From positions 159,183,689 through 159,247,688 of the forward strand of contig NC_135500.1 of assembly GCF_052857255.1 (NCBI RefSeq): a stretch of 64,000 nucleotides of DNA, written 5' to 3'. This DNA comes from Amblyomma americanum (taxonomy: Eukaryota; Arthropoda; Arachnida; Ixodida; Ixodidae). The notes under the pieces were generated by a model. That model ran no database searches and was not told the origin of the DNA. It saw only the letters and a list, made by a program, of their open reading frames with translations. Both the position numbers and the translations under genes were made by a program. This document shows, piece after piece, positions 35,389 through 46,923 of this stretch (positions are counted from its first letter, which is position 1; each line of letters starts with the position of its first letter).

Positions 35389-36024
35389 ATGGTGAGACCA
35401 AGTGGAGGACTAATGGATGAGGACGACGCAGACCTGTGGACGTCAGCGCCATCAGGTGCGACTGCCGTCGCGGGTGCTGCCAACGACACCTCGGTTGAAG
35501 ATACCGGCGCTGTGGAAAGCTATCCTGGGGGCATTGCCATGTCAGTTCAAGAAGCTGTCGGCACTGCTCTTTCCCTCAGTTTCATCACAGCCTTCACCGT
35601 AATCGGTAACGTGCTAGTGATTGGCTCGGTCTTCAACCATCGGCCTCTTCGCACAGTGCAGAACGTATTTCTCGTGTCTCTCGCCGTGGCCGACATTGCT
35701 GTGGCGCTCCTCGTGATGCCGTTCAACGTGGCCTACTCCATCATGGGCCGCTGGGTGTTCGGCTTGCATATGTGCGAACTGTGGCTCACGTGTGATGTCC
35801 TGTGTTGCACAGCCTCCATTCTCAACTTGTGCGCCATCGCGTTGGACAGGTACTGGGCCATCCACGACCCAATCAACTACGCCCAGAAGCGCACTCTGAG
35901 ACGCGTGCTGTTCTCCATCCTACTGGTGTGGGTGATCAGCGCGCTTATATCTGTTCCGCCGTTGATCGGCTGGAACGACTGGCCGGAGCAGTTCGACGAA
36001 ACCTCGCCCTGCCGTCTAACCCAG
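35389..36024 (+). CDS. TAR1: Type-1 tyramine/octopamine receptor, coding exon 1 (residues 1-212)
   Basis: This is a class A GPCR for tyramine and octopamine. In arthropods this class usually couples to Gi and lowers cAMP. The ATG has A at -3 and G at +4, and an in-frame stop lies upstream. The exon encodes an extracellular tail with an N-glycosylation site (NDT, 32-34) and helices 1-4: GN of TM1 (N74), LAVAD of TM2 (D102), Cys129 at the top of TM3, the amine-binding Asp136, DRY at 153-155, and Trp181 in TM4. Cys208 in the second extracellular loop should pair with Cys129. The stretches WLTCDVLCC and [10 protein letters not shown] match the insect Oct-TyrR class closely and separate it from other amine receptors. 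The exon ends in phase 0 at CAG, before an intron starting GTTCGT. Reading on would add 16 residues and stop at 36073-36075. Confidence 0.95.
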
Positions 36025-37114
36025 GTTCGTGGGATCACAGATAGTACGTTGTGGCTTACAGAACCAAAAGTGTAACCTAAACTTTATCTCATGAAAATAG
36101 CCCATTTCGAAATGTGACCGCGCGCGTCGGTTAAAGGACGGTAGGCGTTTAGTATCATGTGGCACTAACGGTACTACGAAATAGGCCTCAAATGTTAAAC
36201 TCTCGAGAAAAGTGTGTTTGATAAAGTGTGATCGAAAGCAGGGACTAAAAACCTCACATCTGCGAAGCTTCATCTGTGACGCTTAATAACGACTGGAGCC
36301 AAATAAGAGGTGGTGAAAGTGTTTCTTTACCGTGGCAGTGATTCCCTGAACGCGAGTCAGTAGTATAAAGCACTGACAGGATGCGCGCACCTTTCTAAGT
36401 GCTCTTCACTGTGCACAGGAAGCGGCGGTACGTTTATTTTCGGGAAAGGCGATCATATAATGCCGAGCACAGTTGAAAAAGAAATTCGTGTCGAAAAAAG
36501 GGAGTCGTTGTTCAGCGCTTAAACAGGTTACCAGCTGTCTACAAATAATTTTACGCTTCTTGTTCGTGCCAGTGTCAGGGTTACATTCTAGTCTAATAAA
36601 ATCAGTACCGAAATTAAGGCCAGAATAAAATCACCTTTATTCTGAATCAGAGGAACTCAGAAACACCAGGTTCCGACCGAAACATACGTAAATAAACGCT
36701 AATATCAATGTGCATGCACTTTCTATATATTTTCATTGTACAAAGCGATATGACAATTCTACACTCCTATTATTATCGCTTTCCTAATTTGGATTGTGAA
36801 ACACAACTTGTGGAGCAAAACTGCCTTGTGTTATTCTTGAACAACGCCAAGCACGGAGTATACAGGATGCTAATGACGGAAATTTAAGATTGCACGTCAA
36901 TGGTGAAAATCATGTAGTTATGAAGAAGGTGACATTGATATTGCTAGCTACTAATTTTGACCACATACATTGCTCTGCTCTGGGCATATAAAAATTATCT
37001 TTTCGAAGTATTTAACGGGGATCGCGAATTTTTACGCAAGCAAAAGGATATTCTGAACACTCCTACAGGCGCCAGTTACAATATTGCTCTGCCTTTCTTA
37101 ATTTAGTTCTTGTT

Positions 37115-37208
<94 letters not shown>

Positions 37209-38437
37209 CAAGTGGCGCAAATTCCAAGCGTATCAAAATGCAAAAAATAAAAAGATCAATGTGTAAATCAGGTTACATATTTACAGGGAGGGCGCCTAGT
37301 TCGAAGATAAAGAGCCCGTATAAATATCGTAGGAGTGTAACCGCTACATACAAAAAGCCCTTATCACGGCAAGAAACGCGGCTTAGAAAGTACCGAATGC
37401 ACTGTGTACTTTTAGAACCGGCGCTGTGTTTTTTATGCATGTATTTTAACTCCAAACGTCTTACAAATTGGGCGAATATTATTTCATGAAAAGACCAGTG
37501 GCTTCGGCCAAAAAAAGACGTTACAGCTTCCTTACAGAATAATTGGTAACTGAACACTGTGCTTCAGAAGCGAAGCTTACGCACATTTGAATAACCATCC
37601 CAAGACATTTGAATACGTTGGGAAAAAGATTGCGGTCTTCAAGATTTTGTGTAACATTTGCGTACGAAAGCTAGAGCGTATTATTTTGAACCCTACTATT
37701 AGTCCCAATCGGCTTGTCTGTTTGAATTAACTTTATACCCGGCCCGACGAGGCTTTACCAAAATTTGGATTCCATGGAGCAATATGGCTTCGCAAAGCAA
37801 ACAGCCCGGCGTATGCATGTCACTAGAGACACAAAATGTGAAGAAATTGCATGATAGTATGCAGGTAATGATGGCGATTGTGGCCTCCACCGCATTACCA
37901 GCCATTTGGGACAGCACTCAGCCATAACCCCAGCGCCTAGGTCCTATCACACTCTGTGCTCGAGCCACTTCGCCATTTTATTTCTTTCTTATGCCACGCG
38001 CATTCCTGTAACGTTCGAAGCCGTGCCCATGTGATGGCAGCCAAAGGAACTTGAAGCACTGGTCCCAGATACTTAGTAATGGTCCCCGACGATCCTTGTG
38101 GGTTTGTAGGCTTGAGAGCGCAAGCGTTATTCTCTACCATACATTACCTTTTCCCACCATATATTGTACTTAACACACTAAAAAACTGCGCGCTTTCTTG
38201 CATGCTTAAACGTAAATCTGGTTTTCACGACGACAAAGCTGTTCACTTGAAGCCGTTCTTGCGCTAATGTGGCTTTTTTATTACATAACGAATATGTCTT
38301 CATAGAATTTTTACAGCGCTCACTTTACATGAATACAAAGTCTTCTACGATTTATTTTTTCTTTAGAATATGATTCTATAAACACGTGAAATATGGCCGG
38401 GGATAGTACAATTTTTCGTGCGAACCATTACATGCAG
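36025..38437 (+). other. Receptor intron, 2413 bp, phase 0
   Basis: The donor is CAG/GTTCGT, which is weaker than the consensus GTAAGT. The acceptor, ttacatgcag/GAG at 38437, has a poor pyrimidine tract. Placement is fixed by protein homology: the last residues of exon 1 (CRLTQ) and the first of exon 2 (EAGYVLYS) join into the loop before TM5. A stronger-looking acceptor (ttttttctttag, ending 38365) is followed by an in-frame TAA, so it cannot serve the coding frame. The intron holds a (TA)n array at 37119-37205 and a 9-bp hairpin at 36621-36644, and otherwise no feature. Confidence 0.85.
37119..37205. repeat. (TA)n microsatellite inside the receptor intron
   Basis: About 43 uninterrupted TA dinucleotides. 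Perfect TA arrays form cruciforms easily and vary in length between individuals. It lies roughly mid-intron, far from either splice site. Confidence 0.97.
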
Positions 38438-39055
38438 GAGGCTGGCTACGTGCTGTACTCAGCAAGCGGTTCCTTCTTCATTCCGCTCCTCATAATGACC
38501 ATCGTGTACATCAAGATCTTCCTGGCCACCCGCCGGAGGCTACGGGAGCGCGCCAACGCCGCCGCGAAGGTGCCCAGCTCGGCGACGCGCTGCCCGGCAA
38601 GTGCCGAACCGTCAGTCGCACTGCTTCAGGAGCGACACCCTTCATCGTCGGAGGACACCCCTCCTCCCCAGCCGCGAGGCCAGGGCGGTAGCCGACCCTC
38701 GCTGACCGACACGAGCGTGACGGTCCAGCAGAACGGCCGGCCGCCCAGCGTCAAGGTGTTCGCCTGCTGGGAGGAGCGCCAGCGCATCTCGCTGTCCCGC
38801 GAGCGGCGGGCTGCGCGGGTGCTCGGTATCGTGATGGGTGTGTTCGTGCTGTGTTGGCTGCCCTTCTTCATCATGTACGTTACGGCGGCGTTTTGCGACG
38901 ACTGCGTCAAGTCCGAGCGCCTCGTGAACTTCATCACATGGCTGGGCTACGTCAACTCGGCTCTGAACCCCGTGATCTACACAGTGTTCAACACCGACTT
39001 TCGCCGCGCCTTCCGCAGTATCCTCTGCGGTGGGGTGCGGAGGACGCACTTGTGA
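38438..39055 (+). CDS. TAR1: Type-1 tyramine/octopamine receptor, coding exon 2 (residues 213-417)
   Basis: This exon completes the receptor (417 residues in all). It encodes TM5 with Ser220 and Ser224 at the positions that contact the ring hydroxyl in amine receptors and Pro228; a third intracellular loop of about 90 residues; TM6 with CWLPFF (Trp352, Pro354); and TM7 with NPVIY at 388-392. After helix 8 (FRRAF) Cys409 is a likely palmitoylation site. The loop is rich in Pro and Ser and much shorter than that of Drosophila Oct-TyrR; the basic end before TM6 (RERRAAR) is typical of G-protein-contacting segments. The exon is far richer in GC than its surroundings. The open frame extends upstream to an ATG at 38393, but 38393-38437 is intron by homology. 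Receptors of this class are among the proposed targets of the acaricide amitraz in cattle ticks. Confidence 0.95.
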   Translation, partial: EAGYVLYSASGSFFIPLLIMTIVYIKIFLATRRRLRERANAAAKVPSSATRCPASAEPSVALLQERHPSSSEDTPPPQPRGQGGSRPSLTDTSVTVQQNGRPPSVKVFACWEERQRISLSRERRAARVLGIVMGVFVLCWLPFFIMYVTAAFCDDCVKSERLVNFITWLGYVNSALNPVIYTVFNTDFRRAFRSILCGGVRRTHL

Positions 39056-42000
39056 GGGCGACAAATTTTGTTTTCCGGGATACTCAACTGTATTGCGAGA
39101 AAAAGTGCGAGAAATTTTCTTTTTGTGTGTGCGTGCACTTGTAGTGGCGGTCCAAATACTTACTGCTAATATCACTTTAGCGCTGTCGGACTGACCTCTC
39201 TTGTCGCAACTCTATTCTAGAGCGGGTTCCGTTGCTTCGGAATACTAAAAAATGCCGTAAAATGTAAATGTGTATGTGTCGTTTGTCAGTGATGCCCTTA
39301 AATAAGAGACGTAGGCTACTCGCATGTTTACTTTCTGTCACTACATGCAGGTGCCTAAAAATGGCTTTGTGCGTCTCAATTTCAGATGTAGCCCTTGCCT
39401 TTCATAGTTTTGACTCCCAAGTAATGAAGTGCTGAACCTCTGTGTAACTGACATTCATACATATTTAAATATTTCCTTTTTTGGCAAGGAAGCAACAATT
39501 TACAAGAATCGCCTAAGGGACTTCAGTCTTCCGTATGCTTGCGCGTTGGTTATTTGCTATTCTACGGTCGCTTGAAACCTGTGAGGCATTGATTGGTACC
39601 CTCTTTTGATTTTCACACTGGCCCTGCGAAAAACTGCAGAAACTGACTTCATTCTGTATTCGTAAAAACAAAGCGCACAAAAATCGTCCTGAATATAGCT
39701 GAATCCCACTTTACTTACATTCTTGGGCTCTAAACATATGGTCGCCACTACCCATGTTTCAGCGCTGCTGGTCAGTCTTCTACATATGTGATGTTCGAGC
39801 TCTTCCGTTGCCCCTTATTCTGTTTATCTGCTACTGGACAAATTACTCCATGCCTCTAAAAAAATATGCACTACTGAATTTGGTTGTGTCGCCATAGGCG
39901 GAATTGACAAAGAAGAGTCGGGCCTAACGAGAAAAAGAAGCCGAGAAAAACCGTAGACATATTATCAGAAAGGCCCACCTTGTTAACACGCCCATTTTAA
40001 TCAATTACTTGCGAAGGCCCCCAGTGGCCTTTTTAAAACAACTATAATATAAAATGTCGACCTCATGAAATTTTTCACACGTAAGGGTTTTCGTAGCGCA
40101 ATTCACATAGTACGCAACAACTAACCGTGTGACTGGTTGACTAATTTAATCGTTGCAGTTCACCACCATGTGTCGCATCTTGTACGCGTAATAAAGACAT
40201 CGCGCTTTATCAACTAAGCTTTACGCTTCAAGCCAAAGTCGCTTCTATGTAAAGCAGGCAACATTTCACTTATCTTTACAGCTCACACTCATGCTTGCGC
40301 GTATGTGTATGTGCGTTTGTAGCTTATAGTGTTTAGGTAGCGCTTGTTGGAGAGGCAGAGCATGCTTCCCTTGAAAGAGATCAAAAAGCGAAAGCGGCTT
40401 TAGCCTCAACAGCGAGCAGCATCTTCCGCTGTGGCGATGGGGACTAAGGAGTTCGACGCAGCTCCGAAGTGTTCTCCGCTGCCGCAAAACATAAGTGCGC
40501 GTTCGTACCTTAATGACGGAGGCTCTTGCTCGCACGAGTCTTTCGTCCTTGTAGCATCTCGTACCTTGTATCTACAAAAGTATTTCCTTCTGTGATTCCC
40601 ACCTCGTTGCTAGTAATGAAGCACGAAAAGTTTTACCCCCTGGTAACAGAGCATATAGTATATACTTTTGCCCATACAACATTATTGCATTGGCTGAAAC
40701 TGAATTGGGTGTAAGATAGAATGAACGCCAACTTTATTAAGCTAACAAGAAGTATTGTGAAGCGAAGCTTCTGTTTGTGAAAAAGACTTCTGTGGGCTTC
40801 AATTTCGTTCCGTGTCTAAACCAGCAAAAAACTGATTTGTTCTGCTTCTCGTTAAAATTTCTCAGGAACCAGTTAGCGCGATAATACTGCTACGTGCGAA
40901 ATGGTCGACACATGCTCAGACGCAGTCACGTGGTTGTTTTTTATTTTCAACCGGATAACTATTTGAGCAGCATGGCTGAATTTAGCGGTGGAGCATCTGA
41001 CCTTTACAAGGCACCTCGTGACAATAGAGTTGCAAGCCGTAATATGTATTCTGAAAACATAATTATTGCGAACAACAGTTGAACGAATGCCGTGCTTTCG
41101 AATTCAACGTTCAATGTTTTGTCAGCAGTCACCCTTTTGAATAAGTGTCGTACTCGACACTATGTGAGAAATCGGCGTTTATCTGCGTAAGTAACTTATA
41201 AGATTTTAAAATATCATTTTTATTACGCAAGTGCGGCGGGCCTCCTCGGAATATATTTTGATTTATGGGCCTCTCGGTTTTCGTTACCTTTAATAAAATG
41301 TGCACTCTCTGAGCTATACTCTGCAGGGAGAAAAAATCTTTTTGGCGTGGTATCTAACAACACAGTCGTGATAGGCGCTTTGAAGGGAAAAGAAATGAGA
41401 GAAGGAGATGTTTCTTTGTGCTGACAGAGATACTCATAGCAACCGTGGCATGGCGAAGAGGGAAGCGATGTGGAGATAAATGTGAACATATTAAAAACGG
41501 CTCTGATGCCGGCCTCGATTGCAAATCTCGTTCGTTATCAATATATTTCCCCGAGGAAACCAAACGCAGCCCACCAGCCTTGCATTTTCCACATGCCGCC
41601 ACTAAATTTACGTCGTGCCGTGGAGGTCGCTAGTATTCATGATAGTGAAGTATGATACCTTTGGCCAAGAAAAAAACGCTGATACAACCTATAGCCTGCA
41701 GTCTTGGGTTTCTTAAATAGGCCTCAGAGCACCGCCTGAAGTCAGACATTCGTTGTCAGTGTTGAAGGTACTTAAAAGTTAGGATTTGCATTCCAGTTTT
41801 TCTTTGCTTCATGTTTTCCTGTTTTTGGCTTTCTAGTTTCCCTTTTTATGCGTTGTGAATAACGCCTAAATACCGCTTAGTTTTTAGTGTAGGAATTCTT
41901 GTGTCAGCTCAGCACACTGCGTAGCTTAATTGGTCCTGTCAACCTCAGAAGCATGTTCTCTTTTTAAGCACTCTTTCGTGCCGGAGCTGTCATTGCCAAA

Positions 42001-44801
42001 GCAAATTTTAATCATTTAAATATTTAGGACATTTTAATAATTCATACTTGACGACTATTGTAATGTCCACGCAGTAGATAAATAGAGATGAGTTTGGCCG
42101 CAAAACAATTCATCAAGATATAAACCATGAACCCAGTTAGCTTTCCCCAAAACTTAGTGTTGTTGCTGTAGCTTTACTCCCAGTTTTCTTGGAGATAACT
42201 TTTATAAGTGATATTTCTGTGTATTCGATGCGAACAGGCTGTTAGCCGTGCAGAGATACATTGACGAAACATTTAGGTCGATGCGATTTGAATCGTTCGT
42301 GAAATATTAATCAAGCCCATAATAAAACAGTTGCAGTCCTCGCCGCCGCGATCGCAGCAGTGTCGGCTGCGCTACATCTTTCATTCATGCGAAAGGTGCT
42401 GCCTTTTGCAAGGTGCTTTCAAGAGGTGTACAAAGTGTACATATTGAATGTCATTTGTAGTGTATCGCATTTTAATGGTTGTCTGATCGCGATGTTACAG
42501 AAAGCATATGAAATATAACCGTCTCGTTCACGCAACCCTACGAATATTTCTTGATTGCGAGTGGCCGCTCCTGATTGAAATGCTACGCCTTCATAATTGA
42601 GCCTCGAGTATTCAATTACTCGCCGGACATATGTGCAGGTTGCCACCAGATAATTCGCAACATGCAGACGAAGAAAATCTCTCCTGTCTTTGTATTACAA
42701 AGATGGCGAGAGGAACTTAAGTTAAACCCCTACGATTCCCTGCGTGGTACGAACACCGCCAATCGCAATACCTGGCAGTAACTTTGTGCAGAACGAATAT
42801 CCAGCTTTTCAAATGGCTGACCTGTACGAAAACTTTTGCGGGCATCTGAAAATTTACGTCTCAGAGCCAGTCCAAATCACATTTCTTGCGTTCCTAAAGT
42901 AATTTTCCTTTCTGCGCGCCTAGGAGTGGTTTGTGTTCAGATATCTATGTTATAGCAGTCGTTTTAACCACCCATACGCTTTAATTGCCAACTGTTGCAA
43001 ACCGGCGCCAAGACACAATGCCAGTTTCCCACCTTCCTTAAGGACGTTTCGGTAAGCAGGCCTGATGCCTGCTTTGAACTTTTGCTTTGTACGCAATATT
43101 TGTGTAAAGGAGTGTAGACACCAAAATTTCGGTCGCAAGTTTTCGTCTTTGGAATAATTCAAAAGGCATAATGTACTAGGAATACGCCTGGCTATTCTCC
43201 AAAGATCTCTAAATAATTTTTGCTTCAAATTTTTCTCTCAGCTCTTCGGTTTTGATTTAAATATACGACCAATTTCTATGACTCAATGGTGAGAATAGGT
43301 CATGCGAAGCATAAACCGAACTACAAAATAATAGCTCTTTATTCCCTCGTGATGTTGGCTCTTGAAAGAGGCTGGCTTTAGCGTTGTAGTGAATTCGAAC
43401 GATGAAGCAGTGACCATATAATAATATGTTGCATGTCTCACGTCACCAATGCTGACCTTTGACCTCATAGCAATTCCTAAACTGTTCAAACCAATACAAG
43501 TGACAAAAGAAATATGATTACCAATGTTTCATCGTTCGAAGTAGAATGTCATGTGGGATCTGTGTATTATTGTATAATTGCGCATAATGTGTAAAATTAG
43601 CTGTCTATAATCTTTTAAACCATGAGCACGTGAAACGTGAAAGAGTACTTTTACCTGATAAGCTTGAACTCAAAACAGTCTTATTTTTCTGCCCGCCAGC
43701 TCTAAAGCAAGAAATCTGTTCACATTCATCGGATTACTGTAAAAAGCAAAATAATAATTTGTAAGCTAGCATGGAAAGCTAAGGCTAGGAGGGGCACTGT
43801 GTGATATATGGGTGCTGTTAGTGCTAATTGCTCATCTCCTCTGGTGTAAACTTGTTATGATTATTCTGCCAGTTGTGTGATTTTAGTGTTGTTCGTGAAC
43901 TGTGCTAGTTTAAAGTGTCTTTGAAGTGAAGTAGCTAATGCCATTATTTTTTGTTTGTACTCTGGAGTGCTCATTCAGGACGGCAGGACCGAAACGTTGT
44001 TGCATTTGTTGCTTCCTCCTTGCGGTGTCTGCAGAACTGAATGACTGCATGGGTCGCGAAGATCGGCGGAGCACTCTGTTGACTGCTGAAGGAGAAACTG
44101 TGTTTACCTTAAACGAAGTCATCTTGCGCTAGACCCCCGTCACAATATGACAAGTTATTCATAGTGCTCGTCGCAAAGAGAGATGTGCGCAAATAATAAA
44201 CGTTCGTCAAAAATGATCTCGTTAGTAATGCGAATAAGGTTCTTGAATCCCAATCTTTCTTGTTATGCATACTTGGAAACACATCCAGCCCTGAAAGTGA
44301 ATACACTATGCCCTCTTTTTGCGGTCTCCAGCCGCAAGCTGTCCTTGCGATATTTGCAGCTGGTACAACGCACATGCGGTCAGCAAATAATGATGACTGA
44401 TTGCTTGCATTACTACTCAGTCTGCAGCATTTTGTCACATTCTAGGATTTTTTTATTCACACACAAAAAAACGGCTTCATTAAACATTAAGATACTATCT
44501 TCTCTTTCGCAAGAGATGTCATGAAGCTTTTAATACAGACTACGCTCTAGCCGCTACCAGATAAACGGCTATTACCCAAACTGAACGACAAGCCGATTTC
44601 AGCTGATTGATATCCGGTTTTAAGCACTGAAAAAGATACGCCACATTTAGAGCTCAACACCTATATCAAAGAAGAACTATATCAAAGAAGAGGAGACACA
44701 GGTGAACCCCGTTATACTGAAGACCAATGTTCCATGCTCTTTTTCGCTATAGCTGTAGGTTACCTTGCCAGAATGTGTCGCAGGCAATGGGCTTACATAT
44801 A
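39056..44801. other. Receptor 3' UTR and AT-rich DNA without a supportable gene
   Basis: The receptor 3' UTR must begin at 39056, but its end is unclear: the first AATAAA I found is at 40190-40195, more than 1.1 kb downstream. Short frames at 41223-41655 overlap on both strands. A 16-bp unit, ctatatcaaagaaga plus one base, is duplicated in tandem at 44661-44691. Nothing else could be supported. Confidence 0.4.
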
Positions 44802-44995
44802 TTTTTTTTTTTGCCCTCATTTGACGGGAATTTTGAGGTGCAGGCTGCCCTTCCCACTCGGTGCACCCCTGAATAGCCGAGTGCTAGGCCGGGGGACCGC
44901 CTGTTCCCATTCGATTAACCGGCTGGGAGGACCGGCGGCCGCGGGAATCGAACCCGCGGCCTCCCGTAGCCGAGGCGAGCACTCAGAAGCAGTGC
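44802..44995 (-). mobile_element. tRNA-derived SINE with poly-A tail, 5' truncated
   Basis: On the - strand the element reads gagtgctcgcctcgg, then GGCCGCGGGTTCGATTCCCG with a perfect polymerase III B box (+ strand 44943-44953) inside a T-arm hairpin, then a GC-rich body. It ends in 11 A residues (the T run at + strand 44802-44812). The tRNA 5' half with the A box is not clear, so the copy is probably truncated near 44995. Its body differs from those at 10303 and 34786, so the window holds at least three SINE types. Confidence 0.65.
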
Positions 44996-45652
44996 AGAAG
45001 TAAAATATTACGTCTCTGGTGTATGCCTGTGCTGATGCAACGTGCGCTCTTGGGCATTCAAAACGTTTCATCGCGTCGTAATCGCCACCACGCGCTTGCT
45101 TTTACCTCACCCGGTATCGGCTTCAGCGCCTAAAACACAGGTCTAAACATTCAGAAGCTGAGACGATTCGAAAGCACCATCGTTTACAAACTTACTCCTC
45201 CAAAGACGCCTTAAAATTGAGCGGCATGTGCGCGAAAAAGAGAGCGATGCGACTTGGCAGCGTGGCTAGGATTACCAACGTTTGCTCTCTCGCTTACCAA
45301 GAACTCATCCGAACGTCCGTGACACGCAAGAAATACGACGTACACCCGCGGCGATCTGCTCTCGTACGTTCAGAGCCTGCACACTCCGGTTTAGTAAACA
45401 TTAGCTTAAAGGGTAAATCCGGCGATTTAACGATGCTCAGTGATGTCTTGGAAATGCCAGTTAGATATGGTTTCGCAAGTAGGCTTGCGCTTTGTGCTCA
45501 TGCTTGGCACAGCCTGGCACGGGGCTGGGGAACGGCGGCGCTACTCGCACCAGCCTGTCAAAGCGCAGAGGGACGAAGTCCAGCTTGCGAGCAGTATTGT
45601 GGGTTCACCTTATATATCAACGGTCACTTTATGCACTGAGGCTTTTTGAGCA
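44996..45652. other. Region upstream of the THAP exon, no supportable gene
   Basis: A 140-codon frame at 45217-45639 (+) lacks motifs and overlaps other open frames in a GC-richer patch; I do not call it a gene. The final bases run directly into the ATG of the decayed THAP exon, so its promoter or 5' UTR could lie here. Confidence 0.35.
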
Positions 45653-45991
45653 ATGGGTGGTAACTGGTGCTGTGTTGCGGAACGTATGAATCAGCCAGTG
45701 AAAAATAACACACCGGCTAACCATAAAACTTCCAACGACATAGAGGTACGCGACGAATGATTTGATGTTATCCGGCGCCTCGACTGGTTCCGGAATTCGG
45801 GAACGCGTGTGTGGTCGGAACATTTCACGCGGGACTGCTGCCAAGAAAAGATGCTTCTGATGGAGGAGTTTGGTCGCGCGAGTAGGAGGGGGTGGTTTAA
45901 ATTGAACGCTGTGCCGACGTTGTGCCCGTACGCGACGTCGGCAAAATTGCTAATATGCCGAGGGTTGGCAATGAAGAAGAGGCGAGCAAAG
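45653..45991 (+). pseudogene. Decayed THAP-domain exon
   Basis: THAP domains are C2CH zinc fingers of about 90 residues that bind DNA, found in host regulators and in P-element-type transposases. The ATG at 45653 opens MGGNWCCVAE, the usual start. The same frame then gives RRLDWF, VWSEHFTRDCC, LLMEEFGRASRRGW and the AVPT box (NAVPTLCP). Decay is plain: the second Cys is Arg (AER for the expected AEC), the Cys before xxHF is Trp (VWSEHF for VCSEHF), and a TGA at 45758-45760 breaks the frame. Two of four zinc ligands are lost. The exon ends in phase 0 with AAG/GTAAGT at 45991/45992, a near-perfect donor, so it derives from a spliced gene. No second exon was found. Confidence 0.6.
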
Positions 45992-46923
45992 GTAAGTAGG
46001 TTCAAATCTTTCTCTTAGTTAATTAAACTCTGCATTCTAAAATGACTGCTAGAAGCGAACCACAACCAAATTAATTGACGGTAATTGAGGTAGCTGAGTC
46101 GATATCGACGTAAGGGAAGGATTGTGATCTAGCACTATCGTTCGGTCGCCGTCATAATGGCAGCATTCTTTTTTGACCATACGTGCCAGTTGCATCAAGC
46201 AGCCAGAGCGTGAAATTGGATTCTAAATTCTCGAGAATATGCTTCCTGCGGCAGCATTTTAGCTCTCATGGCGGGGCGCATATCTGATTTCATCAGGGTG
46301 TTCCAGACACTAACTTGGGTTGTAAAGCTGCAACTGGCGTCAGTGTATCTCCATCTCCCGGTCAGGGCAGAATATTTGGAACTGCTGGTGGTAACAGATG
46401 CTAGCAGAAGATTGTGCACAGCGGAGATCTGGCAACAGCGGAGCCTTTCGTGTCTTATTAACGGCTAGCATTCCCCGCATATACGCACTGGTCAGGGCAG
46501 TGTAAGATTTATTGTAGCGATAACTACACTACGCTAGCCACGTCGCGAGGCGAGCGTGGCTGCGCGCCGAGTCGTGGCACCACCGCTCCGCCAGCTGCGC
46601 GCATGCGCAGAGAGACGTCAGACCACTCGGATGGTGTGCGCGCCTATATTACGCTAGCAGTTCGAGCGTTCAGCGTGGCGGCGCTCAGGCCACCGTGGCC
46701 GCTGCTGGCGGCACGGCACGCCGGCGAAAACGAGTGGGGAAGGAGTGGAGAGGGGGAGAGAGTAAATCAACGTCCAGGGACGAAGATGAAGAAGGAACAC
46801 CCAGCGAAACGCGGCGGCGAAAGACTGATTTTGCAATTAGGCTGTGCGAGTTCCACTCGGCCAGTTGTAGCTATCGCTTTACTCCCGGTTTAATTTGAGC
46901 GAAAACACAACCATTTTAATATA
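45992..46923. other. Intergenic DNA with a CpG-rich patch
   Basis: 45992 onward would be intron if the THAP exon is real. About 46530-46860 is strongly GC- and CpG-rich. The word ttacgctagc occurs at its start and again near 46650, each time followed by a related GCGTGGC-containing string, so it may be a dispersed repeat and not a promoter. Open frames on both strands here overlap and have no motif. Confidence 0.4.

Noticed and set aside
38393..38437. Extension of receptor exon 2 upstream to its ATG at 38393
   Set aside because: The residues do not match the receptor family; a cag acceptor at 38437 joins the homology exactly.
38626..39175. Open frames of 103 and 177 codons on the - strand
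   Set aside because: They are antisense shadows of the GC-rich receptor exon 2, which is conserved on the + strand.
40190..40195. AATAAA as the receptor polyadenylation signal
   Set aside because: It is more than 1.1 kb past the stop codon with no supporting downstream element; kept only as a note.
45217..45639. 140-codon + strand frame
   Set aside because: No motif, overlapped by other open frames, and composition follows the local GC level.
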